64,000 bases of DNA from an uncultured Leptolyngbyaceae cyanobacterium (GCA_938023035.1 CALIDI010000017.1:17919-81918), one strand, 5' to 3'; numbered from the stretch's first letter, positions 1 to 9,864 are shown. Notes: generated from the letters alone by a model not told the origin. Numbers and translations: made by a program.

Positions 1-1579
1 GTTCTAAAATCTCACAATGGCACTGGGAGAGGTTTGCGGTCTCCAGATTTTCCACCATCGTGACGCGCCCCAATTTGTAGCGGGCCACTGAGTCGGGGAG
101 GAGTGGGTCATGAATGACTTGCCCCAGGGCGCGACCCCATCCCTCTCCCACCGATTCTGCCGTTACCTCCCCACTCTTAAAATCGGGGTTAAACCGATAA
201 ATCACCGCGCGATCCACCTCTAAGACCTGTCGTACTCCGTCAACCGATGTGCGCAAGATTGTATCGAAATCAAGCGTTTGCCGAATGTTTGAGGTCAGGT
301 CGGCTACGAGTCTGGCCCGTTTGGCTTGGGCCGCCTGGGTTCTTTGCAAATGTTGGATCTGCTCGGCCATCTGGTTGATGGTGTTGCCCAGGGTGGCCAT
401 TTCATCCTCTCCCTGTACAACCAAGCGGGTATCTAAATCGCCACGAGTAATTTGTTGCACCAGTTGGGTGGTCTTGACTAATGAGCGGGTGGCGCGATTG
501 GCCCACCACACTGCGATCGCGCCTGAAAGCACCGTCATCAGCCCACCCCCTAGGATCCCTTGCATCCACAGCGATCGCTGCGGTGCCAAAGCCATCTGGG
601 TATCTTTGCCCAAAATCACCCCCCACTGTAGATTCGGTAGCCCTTCGCGGCGAGGGATGGGGGCATAGCTCAGCAACTGCGCTGGTTGATCCGCAGAACG
701 ATTGGTCTCGAAAATACCGCTGACTTGAGCCGTAAATAGTGGCTCTAGTTGAGGAAAAGCCTCCTGAGCCGAGCGACCGATTTGCTCCTTCTCCTCCGCA
801 ATAAAAACCTGACCTGACTCATCAATGACTTGGTAACGAGCACCTTGACTATCATTGGCTTGCAACAAACTTTCTAAAACGCTGGCGGGCATACTGGCCC
901 GCACGACTTTAGTGACCCGGTCTGAATCCGGCTCCTGCACCGGAGCAAACAGGTAGATTTTCGTCGTACCATCCGTTGCAGAACTGGGTTGGCTAATCAG
1001 CGGTTGTTTACGCTTCACCACTTGCTGAAACACGGCGTTATCACGCTGATTCGGCAATGACTGGGTACCCGTTTGCAGAATTGGAGCACCATTGGCATTA
1101 AAAACAGCAATATTGTCATAGGCCTGCGTTGCCAGCATCAATTGCTTCAGCACCGCCTGCTGCTCTGCGTTACTCATACTGCTGCGTAGCCGTGGGTTCG
1201 TTAAGATTGGCAAATTGGCCAGCCCTTGAATATCTCGATAGCGCTCAGCCATAAACTGATGCAGCCCTTTAGCCAATTGCTCTGTATTCTGCTGTTGCGT
1301 AGCGAAGGTCTGTTGTTTCACGGCCTGTTGGGCTGTGGTGTAAACGATGCCACTAGCAACGATTAACGGTAAGGTTCCCAGAGCCAAGGCCGACAGGGCT
1401 GCTTTTTGTCGTATCCCCATCGACTTGAATTGGGCTGTTTGCTGAGTCGTGTCTGTTCCATGGGTGCTCCCAGCAGGGGGTTGCTCAGCAACCATGCGAG
1501 ACGAGGTGCTCTCTGTACCGTTGTTCAAGGCTGAGTTCCAGTTCGGAATATTTTTGACAGGCTTGGTGCGGTTAACCAT
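1..1579 (-). CDS. pixJ: PixJ/PilJ-type methyl-accepting chemotaxis receptor, N-terminal 526 codons
   Basis: The gene starts at ATG 1579 and runs off the left edge, so the signalling domain is not seen. Reading the minus strand gives a charged N-terminus, a membrane helix at about residues 58-80, a long periplasmic sensor region, a second helix at about 340-353, a HAMP linker at about 355-405, and a GAF domain of the phytochrome/cyanobacteriochrome type from about 420. Near the edge the GAF has Cys520-His521 (context LSQCHCEIL), where cyanobacteriochromes carry their bilin-binding Cys-His. The upstream DXCF position reads DPLL, so the second cysteine is absent. Its place behind pixG, pixH and pixI favours a phototaxis or type IV pilus receptor. 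PixJ and PilJ cannot be told apart without the missing part. Confidence 0.85.
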   Translation of the reverse strand, partial: MVNRTKPVKNIPNWNSALNNGTESTSSRMVAEQPPAGSTHGTDTTQQTAQFKSMGIRQKAALSALALGTLPLIVASGIVYTTAQQAVKQQTFATQQQNTEQLAKGLHQFMAERYRDIQGLANLPILTNPRLRSSMSNAEQQAVLKQLMLATQAYDNIAVFNANGAPILQTGTQSLPNQRDNAVFQQVVKRKQPLISQPSSATDGTTKIYLFAPVQEPDSDRVTKVVRASMPASVLESLLQANDSQGARYQVIDESGQVFIAEEKEQIGRSAQEAFPQLEPLFTAQVSGIFETNRSADQPAQLLSYAPIPRREGLPNLQWGVILGKDTQMALAPQRSLWMQGILGGGLMTVLSGAIAVWWANRATRSLVKTTQLVQQITRGDLDTRLVVQGEDEMATLGNTINQMAEQIQHLQRTQAAQAKRARLVADLTSNIRQTLDFDTILRTSVDGVRQVLEVDRAVIYRFNPDFKSGEVTAESVGEGWGRALGQVIHDPLLPDSVARYKLGRVTMVENLETANLSQCHCEILE

Positions 1580-1695
1580 GGTGGGAATCCTTTCTAAGTA
1601 TGGGTGAGGGAAACATCAATTCAGCAGTGGAAAAGTGACCGCAACGATGGGGGAGGCGGCCAGTCGGGGGCAGGGGCATGTTCAATCCGTGAAAG

Positions 1696-2193
1696 CTAAT
1701 CACCATGTAAGATTTGAGATTGAGCGATCGCAGCAATATCTAGAACAAGCCCTACTTGCTGAGACTGCACCCAGCAACCCTGGAGGTAAGGCAATAAATC
1801 AGGAGCAACCTGTCCCGGAGCCGGCTGAATCACTTCTGGCTGTAGCCAAACAATTTCTTCTACCTGGTGTACGGCTAGGGCTAGCAGCATCTTGCCTACC
1901 TGCACAATGGCAGTATTGTGTTGTTGTAGGTTTGCTGGCAGCACTCTCAACCCCAGCATTCTCGCCAAGTCAACGACCCAAACCACCTGTCCACGTCGAT
2001 TAGTTAACCCTAACAGGCAGGCAGGCTTATTGGGCATGGGTGTTAATTGCTGCATCGGCAGCACCATCACCTCCTGAACATGTCGCATGCCCAGAGCCGC
2101 CACAATTTGGGATGTTAACCGAACTTTGAGATAGGGGTCTCCCTGGATCTTTTGCGATCGCAGACCATGCGTAACAATAGCGGAGGAATGCAT
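1696..2193 (-). CDS. pixI: CheW-like coupling protein (PixI/PilI)
   Basis: A protein of 165 residues with a CheW fold: the central stretch around TNRRGQVVWVVDLARMLGL is typical of CheW. CheW proteins link chemoreceptors to the CheA-type histidine kinase. I chose ATG 2193, which lies 4 bp after the stop of the CheY-like gene; the same frame is open to 2238, but that would overlap the upstream gene by about 40 bp. It sits between the CheY-like gene and the receptor, as in cyanobacterial pix/pil operons, and is presumably co-transcribed with them. Confidence 0.88.
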   Translation of the reverse strand: MHSSAIVTHGLRSQKIQGDPYLKVRLTSQIVAALGMRHVQEVMVLPMQQLTPMPNKPACLLGLTNRRGQVVWVVDLARMLGLRVLPANLQQHNTAIVQVGKMLLALAVHQVEEIVWLQPEVIQPAPGQVAPDLLPYLQGCWVQSQQVGLVLDIAAIAQSQILHGD

Positions 2194-2197
2194 TAGA

Positions 2198-2575
2198 TTA
2201 ACCCATAACAGATTGAACAACTGTAAGTAACTGCTCACGAGTAAATGGTTTCGTCAGGTAAGCACTAGCTCCCTGCCGCATCGCCCAAAATCGATCAATG
2301 TCTTGATTTTTAGAAGTACAAATAATAATCGGCACAGTTTCTAACCCAGGTTCTTTTTTGACACTACGACATAGTTCAAAGCCACTCATGCCTGGCATTA
2401 CCACATCAGTGATAATTACATCTGGTCTACATTCACTCACTTTTTTAAGTGCTTCCTTTGCACTAATAGCACTAATAACCGAATAGCCGCTCTCTTGCAG
2501 ATAATGACTAATCAGCCGCATCTCAGAGAGGGTATCCTCAACAACCAAAATGGTCGTCATCAGAGTAATGCTCAT
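2198..2575 (-). CDS. pixH: CheY-like single-domain response regulator (PixH/PilH)
   Basis: A receiver domain alone, 125 residues. The acidic pair Glu13-Asp14, phosphoacceptor Asp57 (in ITDVVMPG), Thr87 and Lys109 (in YLTKPFT) are all present, so it should accept phosphate. The ATG at 2575 is preceded by GAGGAAA at a good distance, which favours it over the internal ATG at 2560. In Synechocystis the equivalent proteins act downstream of the CheA-type kinase in phototaxis or pilus control. It is 434 bp downstream of the PatA-like gene and 4 bp upstream of the CheW gene. Confidence 0.9.
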   Translation of the reverse strand: MSITLMTTILVVEDTLSEMRLISHYLQESGYSVISAISAKEALKKVSECRPDVIITDVVMPGMSGFELCRSVKKEPGLETVPIIICTSKNQDIDRFWAMRQGASAYLTKPFTREQLLTVVQSVMG

Positions 2576-3009
2576 TTTCGAGTTTCCTCAAATCAAGTGT
2601 TGTAACTTTTTATCTAGATTTTATCCAGCTCCAGCCTTTGAGTTTGAACTCAACCCTACCTAAAAATCCTAATCAAATCACCACAGCAGAAACAAGCTGA
2701 TTGTTCAACAAGTACAAGACATCAAAAAACTTTTTCCATTTCATTGCGTATTTTGAATGACGCGTAGCCATACTAATTTTGATGTCAGACATTTTATCCG
2801 ATTATTAGACTGCTTCAACAGCCAATCAAGCTATGGCCAACATTCAAACCATTCAAACAATCGACAAGAAAACCACAGGTTTCGAGTGAATTGCCTTCCA
2901 CATTTTCAAGATTAGGCCTGAGAATGCAACCATCTCCTGCTTAAATAAGAAGCTTGCCCACCCTTCCACACCAGCAATCTATTCTTTCGGGTTAGCCTTG
3001 ACCGATACG
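2576..3009. other. Intergenic gap inside the pix cluster
   Basis: 434 bp, AT-rich, between the stop of pixG and the start of pixH. No ORF with recognisable content. The length suggests that pixHIJ may have their own promoter rather than depending fully on pixG; I could not pick a promoter with confidence. Confidence 0.5.
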
Positions 3010-4104
3010 TTAAGTCAGGTGCTTAAAGACCGTCTTCAGCAGTTCAGACTGGGTAAAGGGCTTCGTCAAGTAACTCGATGCCCCAACCAGCCGCGCCTTA
3101 GCCCGGTCAATAAAGCCTGTATTACCTGTCACCATGACCACCGGGGTATTCTTAAAGCTAGGATGTCGTCGCAACAAAGAGCAGAGTTCATAGCCATCCA
3201 GATTTGGCATGGTGACATCCAGCAAAATCAAATCTGGCTTACTCCGAACAATTTGCATCAGTGCCTTGACCGGATCATTGATCATGACCACAGAAAACAT
3301 CGCATCGTCTAAAAATGTACTGATAGAACGGAGAACCGTTGGACTATCATCAATACAAACGACTGTATAATGCTGCTTAGACAACTTTGTCAGCGGTGGG
3401 CGCATTGACTCATCAGACGGATGCCCGGTTGAACCTGGAACGACCGAAGATGGACGACGAGCATTACCCGACTGGAATGAGTCAGTGGGTTGTGGCTGGG
3501 TAAATCGCCCACGATCAGGGGCAATTGGGTTAAGGGGCGATCGCTTCGGGCGATCGCTTTCCTCCTGCAATGTTTGACTCTGAACCTGCTGCTGACACTG
3601 ATCAACCAGACGGGGCAGATCAAATCGTCCCAGATTCAGCCATTGATCAAAATATTCTCGCTCAATTTGCTCATAGCTACCGCGATTCACCGCCAAAAAA
3701 CTGGTAATGACTTCTTTCGCGATCGCCTCAATTAAAGAAGCCGCTTGCTCTGATTGCAGGTATTGTTGCTCTACCAACCAGTAAATAGCACGAAAATCAG
3801 CTGATAGCGCCGTCTGATAGGCTTGTTGATTTTCAAACAGCAACCTGAGTTGTACTCGCACAGCACTGACCAAACTAGGAACCTGACGACTCATTTGAGT
3901 CAAATGGCGATCCAGGCGCTCAAAGGGAGAACTCGAGTTGGAGGCATAGATCAAATCTCCTTCCTCCAGGTAAATTGACCATATCGTTGATCCTTCTGCA
4001 ACCCTCAGACATCCCGTCATCTTACGACTTTTGAGCTGAGCCAATAGATTCAGAGGGTATAATCGCTGGGGAAATCGATAATTGGACATTGAAGTAATGT
4101 TCAT
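3010..4104 (-). CDS. pixG: PatA-like response regulator (PixG/PilG type)
   Basis: 364 residues. The N-terminal 170 residues look like the PatA/DUF4388 region (KMTGCLRVAEG, then an EEGDLIYA turn). A Pro/Gln/Ser-rich linker follows at about 170-245, and a C-terminal receiver domain at 247-364 has Asp252-Asp253, phosphoacceptor Asp296, Thr326 and Lys348 all in place. This order, with REC at the C-terminus, is that of PatA and of the PixG/TaxP1 family, the first gene of cyanobacterial phototaxis clusters. It is the promoter-proximal gene here, with 738 bp of AT-rich DNA upstream. Whether the cluster controls phototaxis or general twitching motility is not decided by the sequence. Confidence 0.88.
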   Translation of the reverse strand: MNITSMSNYRFPQRLYPLNLLAQLKSRKMTGCLRVAEGSTIWSIYLEEGDLIYASNSSSPFERLDRHLTQMSRQVPSLVSAVRVQLRLLFENQQAYQTALSADFRAIYWLVEQQYLQSEQAASLIEAIAKEVITSFLAVNRGSYEQIEREYFDQWLNLGRFDLPRLVDQCQQQVQSQTLQEESDRPKRSPLNPIAPDRGRFTQPQPTDSFQSGNARRPSSVVPGSTGHPSDESMRPPLTKLSKQHYTVVCIDDSPTVLRSISTFLDDAMFSVVMINDPVKALMQIVRSKPDLILLDVTMPNLDGYELCSLLRRHPSFKNTPVVMVTGNTGFIDRAKARLVGASSYLTKPFTQSELLKTVFKHLT

Positions 4105-4842
4105 TGATATCTGCTCAATGAAGTTATTAGCATCGACAGTTAGTTCAGCATTTTAGTATCAGCAGCTCTGCACCCTACGAAACATAGCAGCTTAGCTGAA
4201 AAGCTAAATACAGAGTCAATCAAAATCAGTGATTTAACTAACTCTATAAACAGAGTAACAGAATATTTAAGCAATAAAGTAAAACCAAGTTAAAGATGTA
4301 GATAAAGATATAAAGAAGATATTCATTCTAAGAGCTTAGAATAATAAAATAAATTTTCACAATTAAATCAAAATCATGCCAATCCCAGCAAAAGATATGA
4401 CAGAAAATCAACTGAACACTTGATACAAAGAGGTTCTTATCATCCACAATCACACATTATTCGAAAAGCTAATCACACGTCTAAAATTCAAAATAGCTTC
4501 AGTTAGAAAATACAAAGTCAGTATCAGTTTCTTAAAAGAAGATACAAAACCAAAGAACAATATTCCTTTAAAAAATTGAAATTTTCATAGAAACCTTTGA
4601 TACCTTTTATCTTTCATCGCTTAGTATCATTATCACCAAGTTACTTATTACATTTGGGGTTCAGGGGAGGTAGAGGTTATTGCCCCCAGTCAGGGGTTCC
4701 ACCCCCCATGCCCTGTCCTTAGTCGGGTAGCCATGGCTATACATATGCCTGTACGAGGGGATCAAAATTAGATCACCTGAAAAAAACCAGCTTGTCATTT
4801 CTAGCCGCTGGGTTGTTGACCCCTATCAATAGCACATTACAC
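4105..4842. other. AT-rich gap between the cellulose and pix clusters
   Basis: 738 bp without a convincing gene. The part next to pixG is strongly AT-rich and should contain the promoter of the pix cluster. The part near 4665-4712 is GC-rich, with a GTAGAGGTT motif followed by a small GGGG-TTCCA-CCCC hairpin. A related arrangement recurs at 38495-38535. Confidence 0.45.
4780..4811 (-). terminator. Possible terminator of the bcsBA operon
   Basis: On the minus strand, 31 bp after the bcsA stop, CCAGC and GCTGG can pair around a 15-nt loop and are followed directly by seven T. The stem is short, so this is only a candidate intrinsic terminator. Confidence 0.4.
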
Positions 4843-7413
4843 CTAGCCAATACTTTTGAGAATCAGACGAATCTTATCCTTTTGCTGCTTTTCCAGCATT
4901 GGAGGAAAGGAAAGCTCCATAAGGACGCGGTGGCCTAAATCAGGCAAGACATCAATCTGCTTGAGTTCTGCGATCAGACTCAGGGGGGAAGCGTCATCCG
5001 GCTGACGAAAGACCAGTAAACTCAGGGAAGTGCGAGCAGGAACTAAGACATCGAGAGCCTCCGGATCGATTGCCTCCAACTCAAGCCGGAGATCCTTCAA
5101 TCCCAATTCGGTAATAGTAGCGGGATAGGAAATCTCACCCCAGCCCTCGCAGAATAGGAAAGTAGAGAGACTAACCTGTTTCCGCACCTTGACCTTAGCC
5201 TCTGGGCGAAACTCCTGAAAAGCCCGTCTCAAACTAGCGGCAATAAACTTAAACGAATCAATGGGATTATCAGACTCCTGACGGTTCTGTGAATACCATT
5301 CCTTCACATCCGAATAGATGACCAATGCTAAGTCATCTTGCTGGCTCTGAGTCAGATGTACAAACTGTAGCGCTACCTCAGCCTGTAATAACGGCGTCGC
5401 CTTTGCCCGGACAATGTGGGCATCAAGCAGCACCCGCGCACCATAATCCCCTACCAATTCCACCTGCACCTCATCCGGCACATTTGGCCACTCCTCCAGC
5501 AAAACGAGCGCCCCCGACTCACTCACATTGCGGGTAATACCCGTCCAGGTTTGGTTGCCACTATGAAGCCTCACAGTCAACTGGCGCGGCAAGCGATGAG
5601 CATCCCGCAACTGGGGTTGCTCAAAGGCGACCAAGCACGCAGCCAAAAGCAAAAACAAATTGAACACATTCCACAGCGCATTAATCAGCACCGCCTGCGT
5701 ATCCTGAGGACTAATCACTAACCAAAAGGGAATCGCAAGCAAAGATGCTGCCGCCAAAATACTGAGATATAGCAGATAGCGGACACTGTCAAAATCAAAG
5801 CTGCGCTCGGTTACGGTTAGTCCCTTATCCGTTACATTAAACGACCCTAACTTCGGGTTGATTAATGCCAGCAGCGTTACAATGCCCGCCTGAAAAGACA
5901 TGGCAAACTCATAAATCTCATTCCAAAACGAAAAGCGCACATGCTTATAGGGAATATGATTCGTCTGCATTGACAGCAAAATATGGGGCAGTGCATAAAA
6001 TAGCGTTTCTACCCCTAAGCCCCGCACCGATGAAATTCCCAATAGCATATAGACCATCGGCGCGATCACATACATCAGCCGGGGAAAGCCAAAGAAAAAA
6101 TGGGACGTGGCACTGAAATAGCAGAGGCGCTGCGGTAGGGTGAGTTTGAGTTTGCGGTTAAATAAGGGGTTTTCTAAGCGCAGGATTTGGGCCATCCCCC
6201 TAGCCCAACGAACCTGCTGCCCCACATAAGAAGAAAACTTCTCCGGAGCTAGGCCCGCCACCATAATTTTGTCGTAGTAGACCGACTCATATCCGAGGGA
6301 GTGCAACCGCAATGCTGTGTGGCAATCCTCGGTTACGGTTTCAGTGGCAATTCCACCAATTTGGCGGACATAATCGCGCCGGATAATTGCAGCAGAACCG
6401 CAAAAGAAGGCTGCATTCCAGGTGTCGTTACCCTTTTGCAACACTTTGTAGAACAGCTCATTGCCCACAGGCACCCGGCCACCGGTAAGCAAGTTCCGCT
6501 CAAACGGATCTGGGTTATAAAACCAATGGGGTGTCTGTACTAGCGCCACCTTTGGGTTGGTAAAGAAACCCACGGTTTCTTCAAGGATGCACCGCGCTGG
6601 GATGTGATCACAATCCAGAATCAAGACTAAATCGCCTTCTGTTTTTTCCAGCGCAGTGTTGATGTTGCCTGCTTTGGCATGAAGGTTATCCTCACGCACC
6701 AAAAGGGTGCAGCCGAGTTCCTCACACATCGCCTGGAGGCGTTGGCGGCGTTCAGGGTACTTGCGGCCATCATCTAAGATGTAAACTCGCTTTTTACCCG
6801 CGGGATAGTTAATAGCCAGTGCTGCCAGAGCGGTTTTGCGTACAATCGCCACATCCTCGTTATAGGTGGGGATGTAGACATCCACGTTTAACCATGCTTC
6901 CGGTGGCTGGTGCGATAAATCAATCGAGTGTCGTTCTCGTATCCGCAAAGTTTGAAAGTAGGCTAGAAATAGGGTGCCAATGGCATACAGTTCGGCGGCA
7001 TATAGTAGTATGCAAAAGCAACTATTCAACCAGTTTTCCAAGGATAGGGTGTAAGAGGTTCGGTAGTACCAATAGCGCAGCGTCGTGAGTGTACTCAGAC
7101 TGACTAATAGCAGATGAATGCGTTCACTCATGGCCGTATCTCGCTGGCCTTCTTCTAACCGCACTAACCAGTTGCCAAATAGAATGACAAGCAGAGCGAC
7201 GATGCCCTGTTGCCAGATGGCAGGACGTAGGGTTAGCAGGGGCACGGCCAACCACCCTAAACACCCCCATAGGAGTAACTGTATGAATACCGGCGACTGC
7301 GCTAGGGGTTCAAACATTGGGGGCAACTGATCTATTAAGCCCATCATCCACTCTGCGGGTTGATGCCGCCAGTGACGAAACCGAGGGGGAAGGGAAAGAG
7401 ATGAACGAGCCAT
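4843..7413 (-). CDS. bcsA: Cellulose synthase catalytic subunit with PilZ domain
   Basis: 856 residues. This membrane glycosyltransferase (GT2) would polymerise UDP-glucose into beta-1,4-glucan and export it. Visible motifs are Asp214-Asp215-Gly, DCD at 267-269, TED at 361-363 and the QxxRW motif at 399-403, with hydrophobic helices on both sides. After the last helices comes a PilZ domain with RDAHR at 603-607 (RxxxR) and NVSESG at 629-634 ([D/N]xSxxG), the c-di-GMP signature. About 150 further residues follow the PilZ domain. The ATG directly follows the bcsB stop with no gap, and GGAGAA lies within the end of bcsB, so the two are translationally linked. The product could be a related beta-glucan rather than cellulose. 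Confidence 0.93.
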   Translation of the reverse strand: MARSSLSLPPRFRHWRHQPAEWMMGLIDQLPPMFEPLAQSPVFIQLLLWGCLGWLAVPLLTLRPAIWQQGIVALLVILFGNWLVRLEEGQRDTAMSERIHLLLVSLSTLTTLRYWYYRTSYTLSLENWLNSCFCILLYAAELYAIGTLFLAYFQTLRIRERHSIDLSHQPPEAWLNVDVYIPTYNEDVAIVRKTALAALAINYPAGKKRVYILDDGRKYPERRQRLQAMCEELGCTLLVREDNLHAKAGNINTALEKTEGDLVLILDCDHIPARCILEETVGFFTNPKVALVQTPHWFYNPDPFERNLLTGGRVPVGNELFYKVLQKGNDTWNAAFFCGSAAIIRRDYVRQIGGIATETVTEDCHTALRLHSLGYESVYYDKIMVAGLAPEKFSSYVGQQVRWARGMAQILRLENPLFNRKLKLTLPQRLCYFSATSHFFFGFPRLMYVIAPMVYMLLGISSVRGLGVETLFYALPHILLSMQTNHIPYKHVRFSFWNEIYEFAMSFQAGIVTLLALINPKLGSFNVTDKGLTVTERSFDFDSVRYLLYLSILAAASLLAIPFWLVISPQDTQAVLINALWNVFNLFLLLAACLVAFEQPQLRDAHRLPRQLTVRLHSGNQTWTGITRNVSESGALVLLEEWPNVPDEVQVELVGDYGARVLLDAHIVRAKATPLLQAEVALQFVHLTQSQQDDLALVIYSDVKEWYSQNRQESDNPIDSFKFIAASLRRAFQEFRPEAKVKVRKQVSLSTFLFCEGWGEISYPATITELGLKDLRLELEAIDPEALDVLVPARTSLSLLVFRQPDDASPLSLIAELKQIDVLPDLGHRVLMELSFPPMLEKQQKDKIRLILKSIG

Positions 7414-9864
7414 TTACTTCTCCTGGGATTTGTCCAGCGCGGTATAGCGGTTTAGGCTAGCTTGGGCGATGCCATACAGCAGTAACCCCAGGGTCAGCAT
7501 GCCAGGAATTAACAGAAACCAGTTGCCCCCCAAAAATTGCCAGGTGCGTTCTTGCCATGGGGTTTCACTCAATCGGCGATGGTGTTTTGCTTGTTGCAGA
7601 AATTCCAGTGTGTAGTTGGGTGCCCCTTCTGCTATTGGCTGGGTCGAAGTTTGACTAATCAGCACTGTGTCTTCTCGCAGTTGATAAAACAGCGAATCTT
7701 GAATGAAAACGTCCTGGAGGTTTTGTAGGCCCGTGGCTGTTTGCGCAGTCAACAGCAACAGCAGGCGATCGCGATTCCAGGGAGAAACGATTTGCTTCAC
7801 GACCCCTTCTACATCTGGCAGGGTGCGAATGGTAGCCTGATCGCGACGACGCTCAAACAGGGAGCGGAGGGTAAAGCCTTCGGCTTGCAGCCCGTCGGGT
7901 AAAGGAAATTGGGAAGCTGTCCCAATCGCAACTAAATGTCGCTCATCGCGTACAACCGTGGGCAACTGCTGAGCGCGATAAACATCGAGCTTGACGGATT
8001 CAGCACGACTCACTCGGCCCAATCGTTCACTAAAGGTGAGTAAAACCAGCAAATCTGCCGGGCTGGGGGAATCAGGTACGACCAATGCCAGTTGGGATAA
8101 ATCTTGCGGAGCCGTAAACGGATAGCCCGTTTGCAACAGTTTGAGATCGGGCACGCGAGCGATATTTTCTCGCTTTAGTTCAAAGCGACTACTAGCATGA
8201 ACCGTACCCCATAGGTGTTGGTCTACCGGTCGATTGCAGGAGCGCCGCTCTCTAGGATCCAGTTGAAACCGCACCTGGATTTTGGAGTTGGGTTTGATTT
8301 TATCAGCGGGAAGTTCGACCCGCAGGTTTGCCTGCCGTGCCCCATCAACGGCATCCAGTTTGCGCCCTGCTAGGGGTAGACCATCCAGCTGTACTTCTAG
8401 CAAGGAGGTGAGGGGATTCAACTGAGGGCCATAGCTGTAGCGCAGATGCAGCACATTCCCTGAAAGAAAGTGATCGTCGGGCAGGGCACGAAAGTCAAAT
8501 TCAATTGGCGGGGCATCGGAGCCACGCGTGGTCACATCGGGAAAGGGAGTATCTCCGTGGGTTTTCAAATCCCTCAATTCAAACTCATTATTGGTGGGGA
8601 GATAGCCGGGCCACTCGCGGATCGGTGGGGTTGGCACATCCGATATCTGCTTGACCAGGATCGTTTGACCGCTGCCAATCTGCCGATCGCGGCGCTGGAG
8701 CAAAAACTGCACCGCTTTGCTAACCGCAGCAGGGGTATTGCCAGTAGCCACCAGGATAATGCCCTTTTGGTCGGCACTGGGTGCCAGCATCAGCACGCCT
8801 ACATCATCTGGTAGTTTTTGGCGCTGTTCATCCAGCCAGCGATCGCCCTGAAGTTGGAGGGGCAGTTTCAGAGCCTTCAGTGCCGGTTGGGTTTGAGGCG
8901 TCCCAATGATCATCAAGCGCTCCCCTGCCTGCACTTGAGTAGGAGAGGATACCAGCCGAGTATTGAGCGGGCGAAACTGAGCCAGTCGGCCCAGCGCAGT
9001 GTGAAACCGGGTGGTAGCAGTTAACCAGGTTTCATCAATACGGCTCGGCAACAAGTACGCCACTTGATTTGGGTTGAGGCTCAATTCATCAAACAAGGGG
9101 AAAGGGTATTGGCTGAAATCGAGCCGAATCGGCTGGGGCTGGTAATCAAACACCAGCTTAGAGTCCGGCAAAAGTTCAGTCCACAGAGAGGGGTCAAAGG
9201 GGTCTTGGGTGCAGGTAGGGGAGTTATTTTGCAGAGCCGCGACGACAACCTCGTTGTAATCTTGCAAAACATGAGACGGGATCGAATACACGGCAGTACC
9301 GATTTTTCCTTCTTTTTGATTGAGCGGCACGCTCCCTACACTCACACCATTCACCAACACACTCAAGTTGGAGCGAGTGGCGTACAGAGCCGGAGAATGG
9401 CGAAACCGCAGGGCAATTTGACTCTTTTGAATCTGCCAATGCCGGGGGCGAGTAAACCGCAGCCGTGATTCGTCGTAGATGCCGCGCAGTTGCAAGCGAC
9501 CACCAACCACCGGGCTACGATTAAACTCAACAATATACTGACCCGCAGCGAGGGGTTGCACCTGTTCGCTGGGGAGCACCTGTTTATCAGGGCTAGTAGG
9601 AGACTGCCGTGATTCTGGAATAGCTTCAGCAGGAGCAGCTTGTTGTCGATAATCAGGTAATTCGCTTTGGGCGATGGCCCGCCCACTCAGCAGCAAAGAA
9701 CTGCCCCAGAATAGACTGAAACCGGCCAGAATCAGTGGAGGATAGCGACGCATCCGAATGGTGAGATGAACCGTAGACTTCTCTTGCATGATTAAACAGC
9801 AGAACCGCAAACAACAACTAACAACAAGCAATGCGTTACACACAACAGCAATAAAGATCTGCAC
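7414..9864 (-). CDS. bcsB: Cellulose synthase BcsB-like subunit
   Basis: Up to 816 residues. BcsB is the periplasmic, membrane-anchored partner of BcsA that guides the glucan out. The protein has an N-terminal export segment (PLILAGFSLFWG...AIAQ), a Pro/Gln-rich spacer, two carbohydrate-binding/flavodoxin-like repeats and a C-terminal membrane helix (FLLIPGMLTLGLLLYGIA) just before the end, as in the family. The start is uncertain: GTG 9864 has GGAG upstream, but ATG 9789 or ATG 9753 would give a more ordinary signal peptide. No bcsZ or bcsC is present, which is normal for cyanobacteria. Confidence 0.87.
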   Translation of the reverse strand: MQIFIAVVCNALLVVSCCLRFCCLIMQEKSTVHLTIRMRRYPPLILAGFSLFWGSSLLLSGRAIAQSELPDYRQQAAPAEAIPESRQSPTSPDKQVLPSEQVQPLAAGQYIVEFNRSPVVGGRLQLRGIYDESRLRFTRPRHWQIQKSQIALRFRHSPALYATRSNLSVLVNGVSVGSVPLNQKEGKIGTAVYSIPSHVLQDYNEVVVAALQNNSPTCTQDPFDPSLWTELLPDSKLVFDYQPQPIRLDFSQYPFPLFDELSLNPNQVAYLLPSRIDETWLTATTRFHTALGRLAQFRPLNTRLVSSPTQVQAGERLMIIGTPQTQPALKALKLPLQLQGDRWLDEQRQKLPDDVGVLMLAPSADQKGIILVATGNTPAAVSKAVQFLLQRRDRQIGSGQTILVKQISDVPTPPIREWPGYLPTNNEFELRDLKTHGDTPFPDVTTRGSDAPPIEFDFRALPDDHFLSGNVLHLRYSYGPQLNPLTSLLEVQLDGLPLAGRKLDAVDGARQANLRVELPADKIKPNSKIQVRFQLDPRERRSCNRPVDQHLWGTVHASSRFELKRENIARVPDLKLLQTGYPFTAPQDLSQLALVVPDSPSPADLLVLLTFSERLGRVSRAESVKLDVYRAQQLPTVVRDERHLVAIGTASQFPLPDGLQAEGFTLRSLFERRRDQATIRTLPDVEGVVKQIVSPWNRDRLLLLLTAQTATGLQNLQDVFIQDSLFYQLREDTVLISQTSTQPIAEGAPNYTLEFLQQAKHHRRLSETPWQERTWQFLGGNWFLLIPGMLTLGLLLYGIAQASLNRYTALDKSQEK

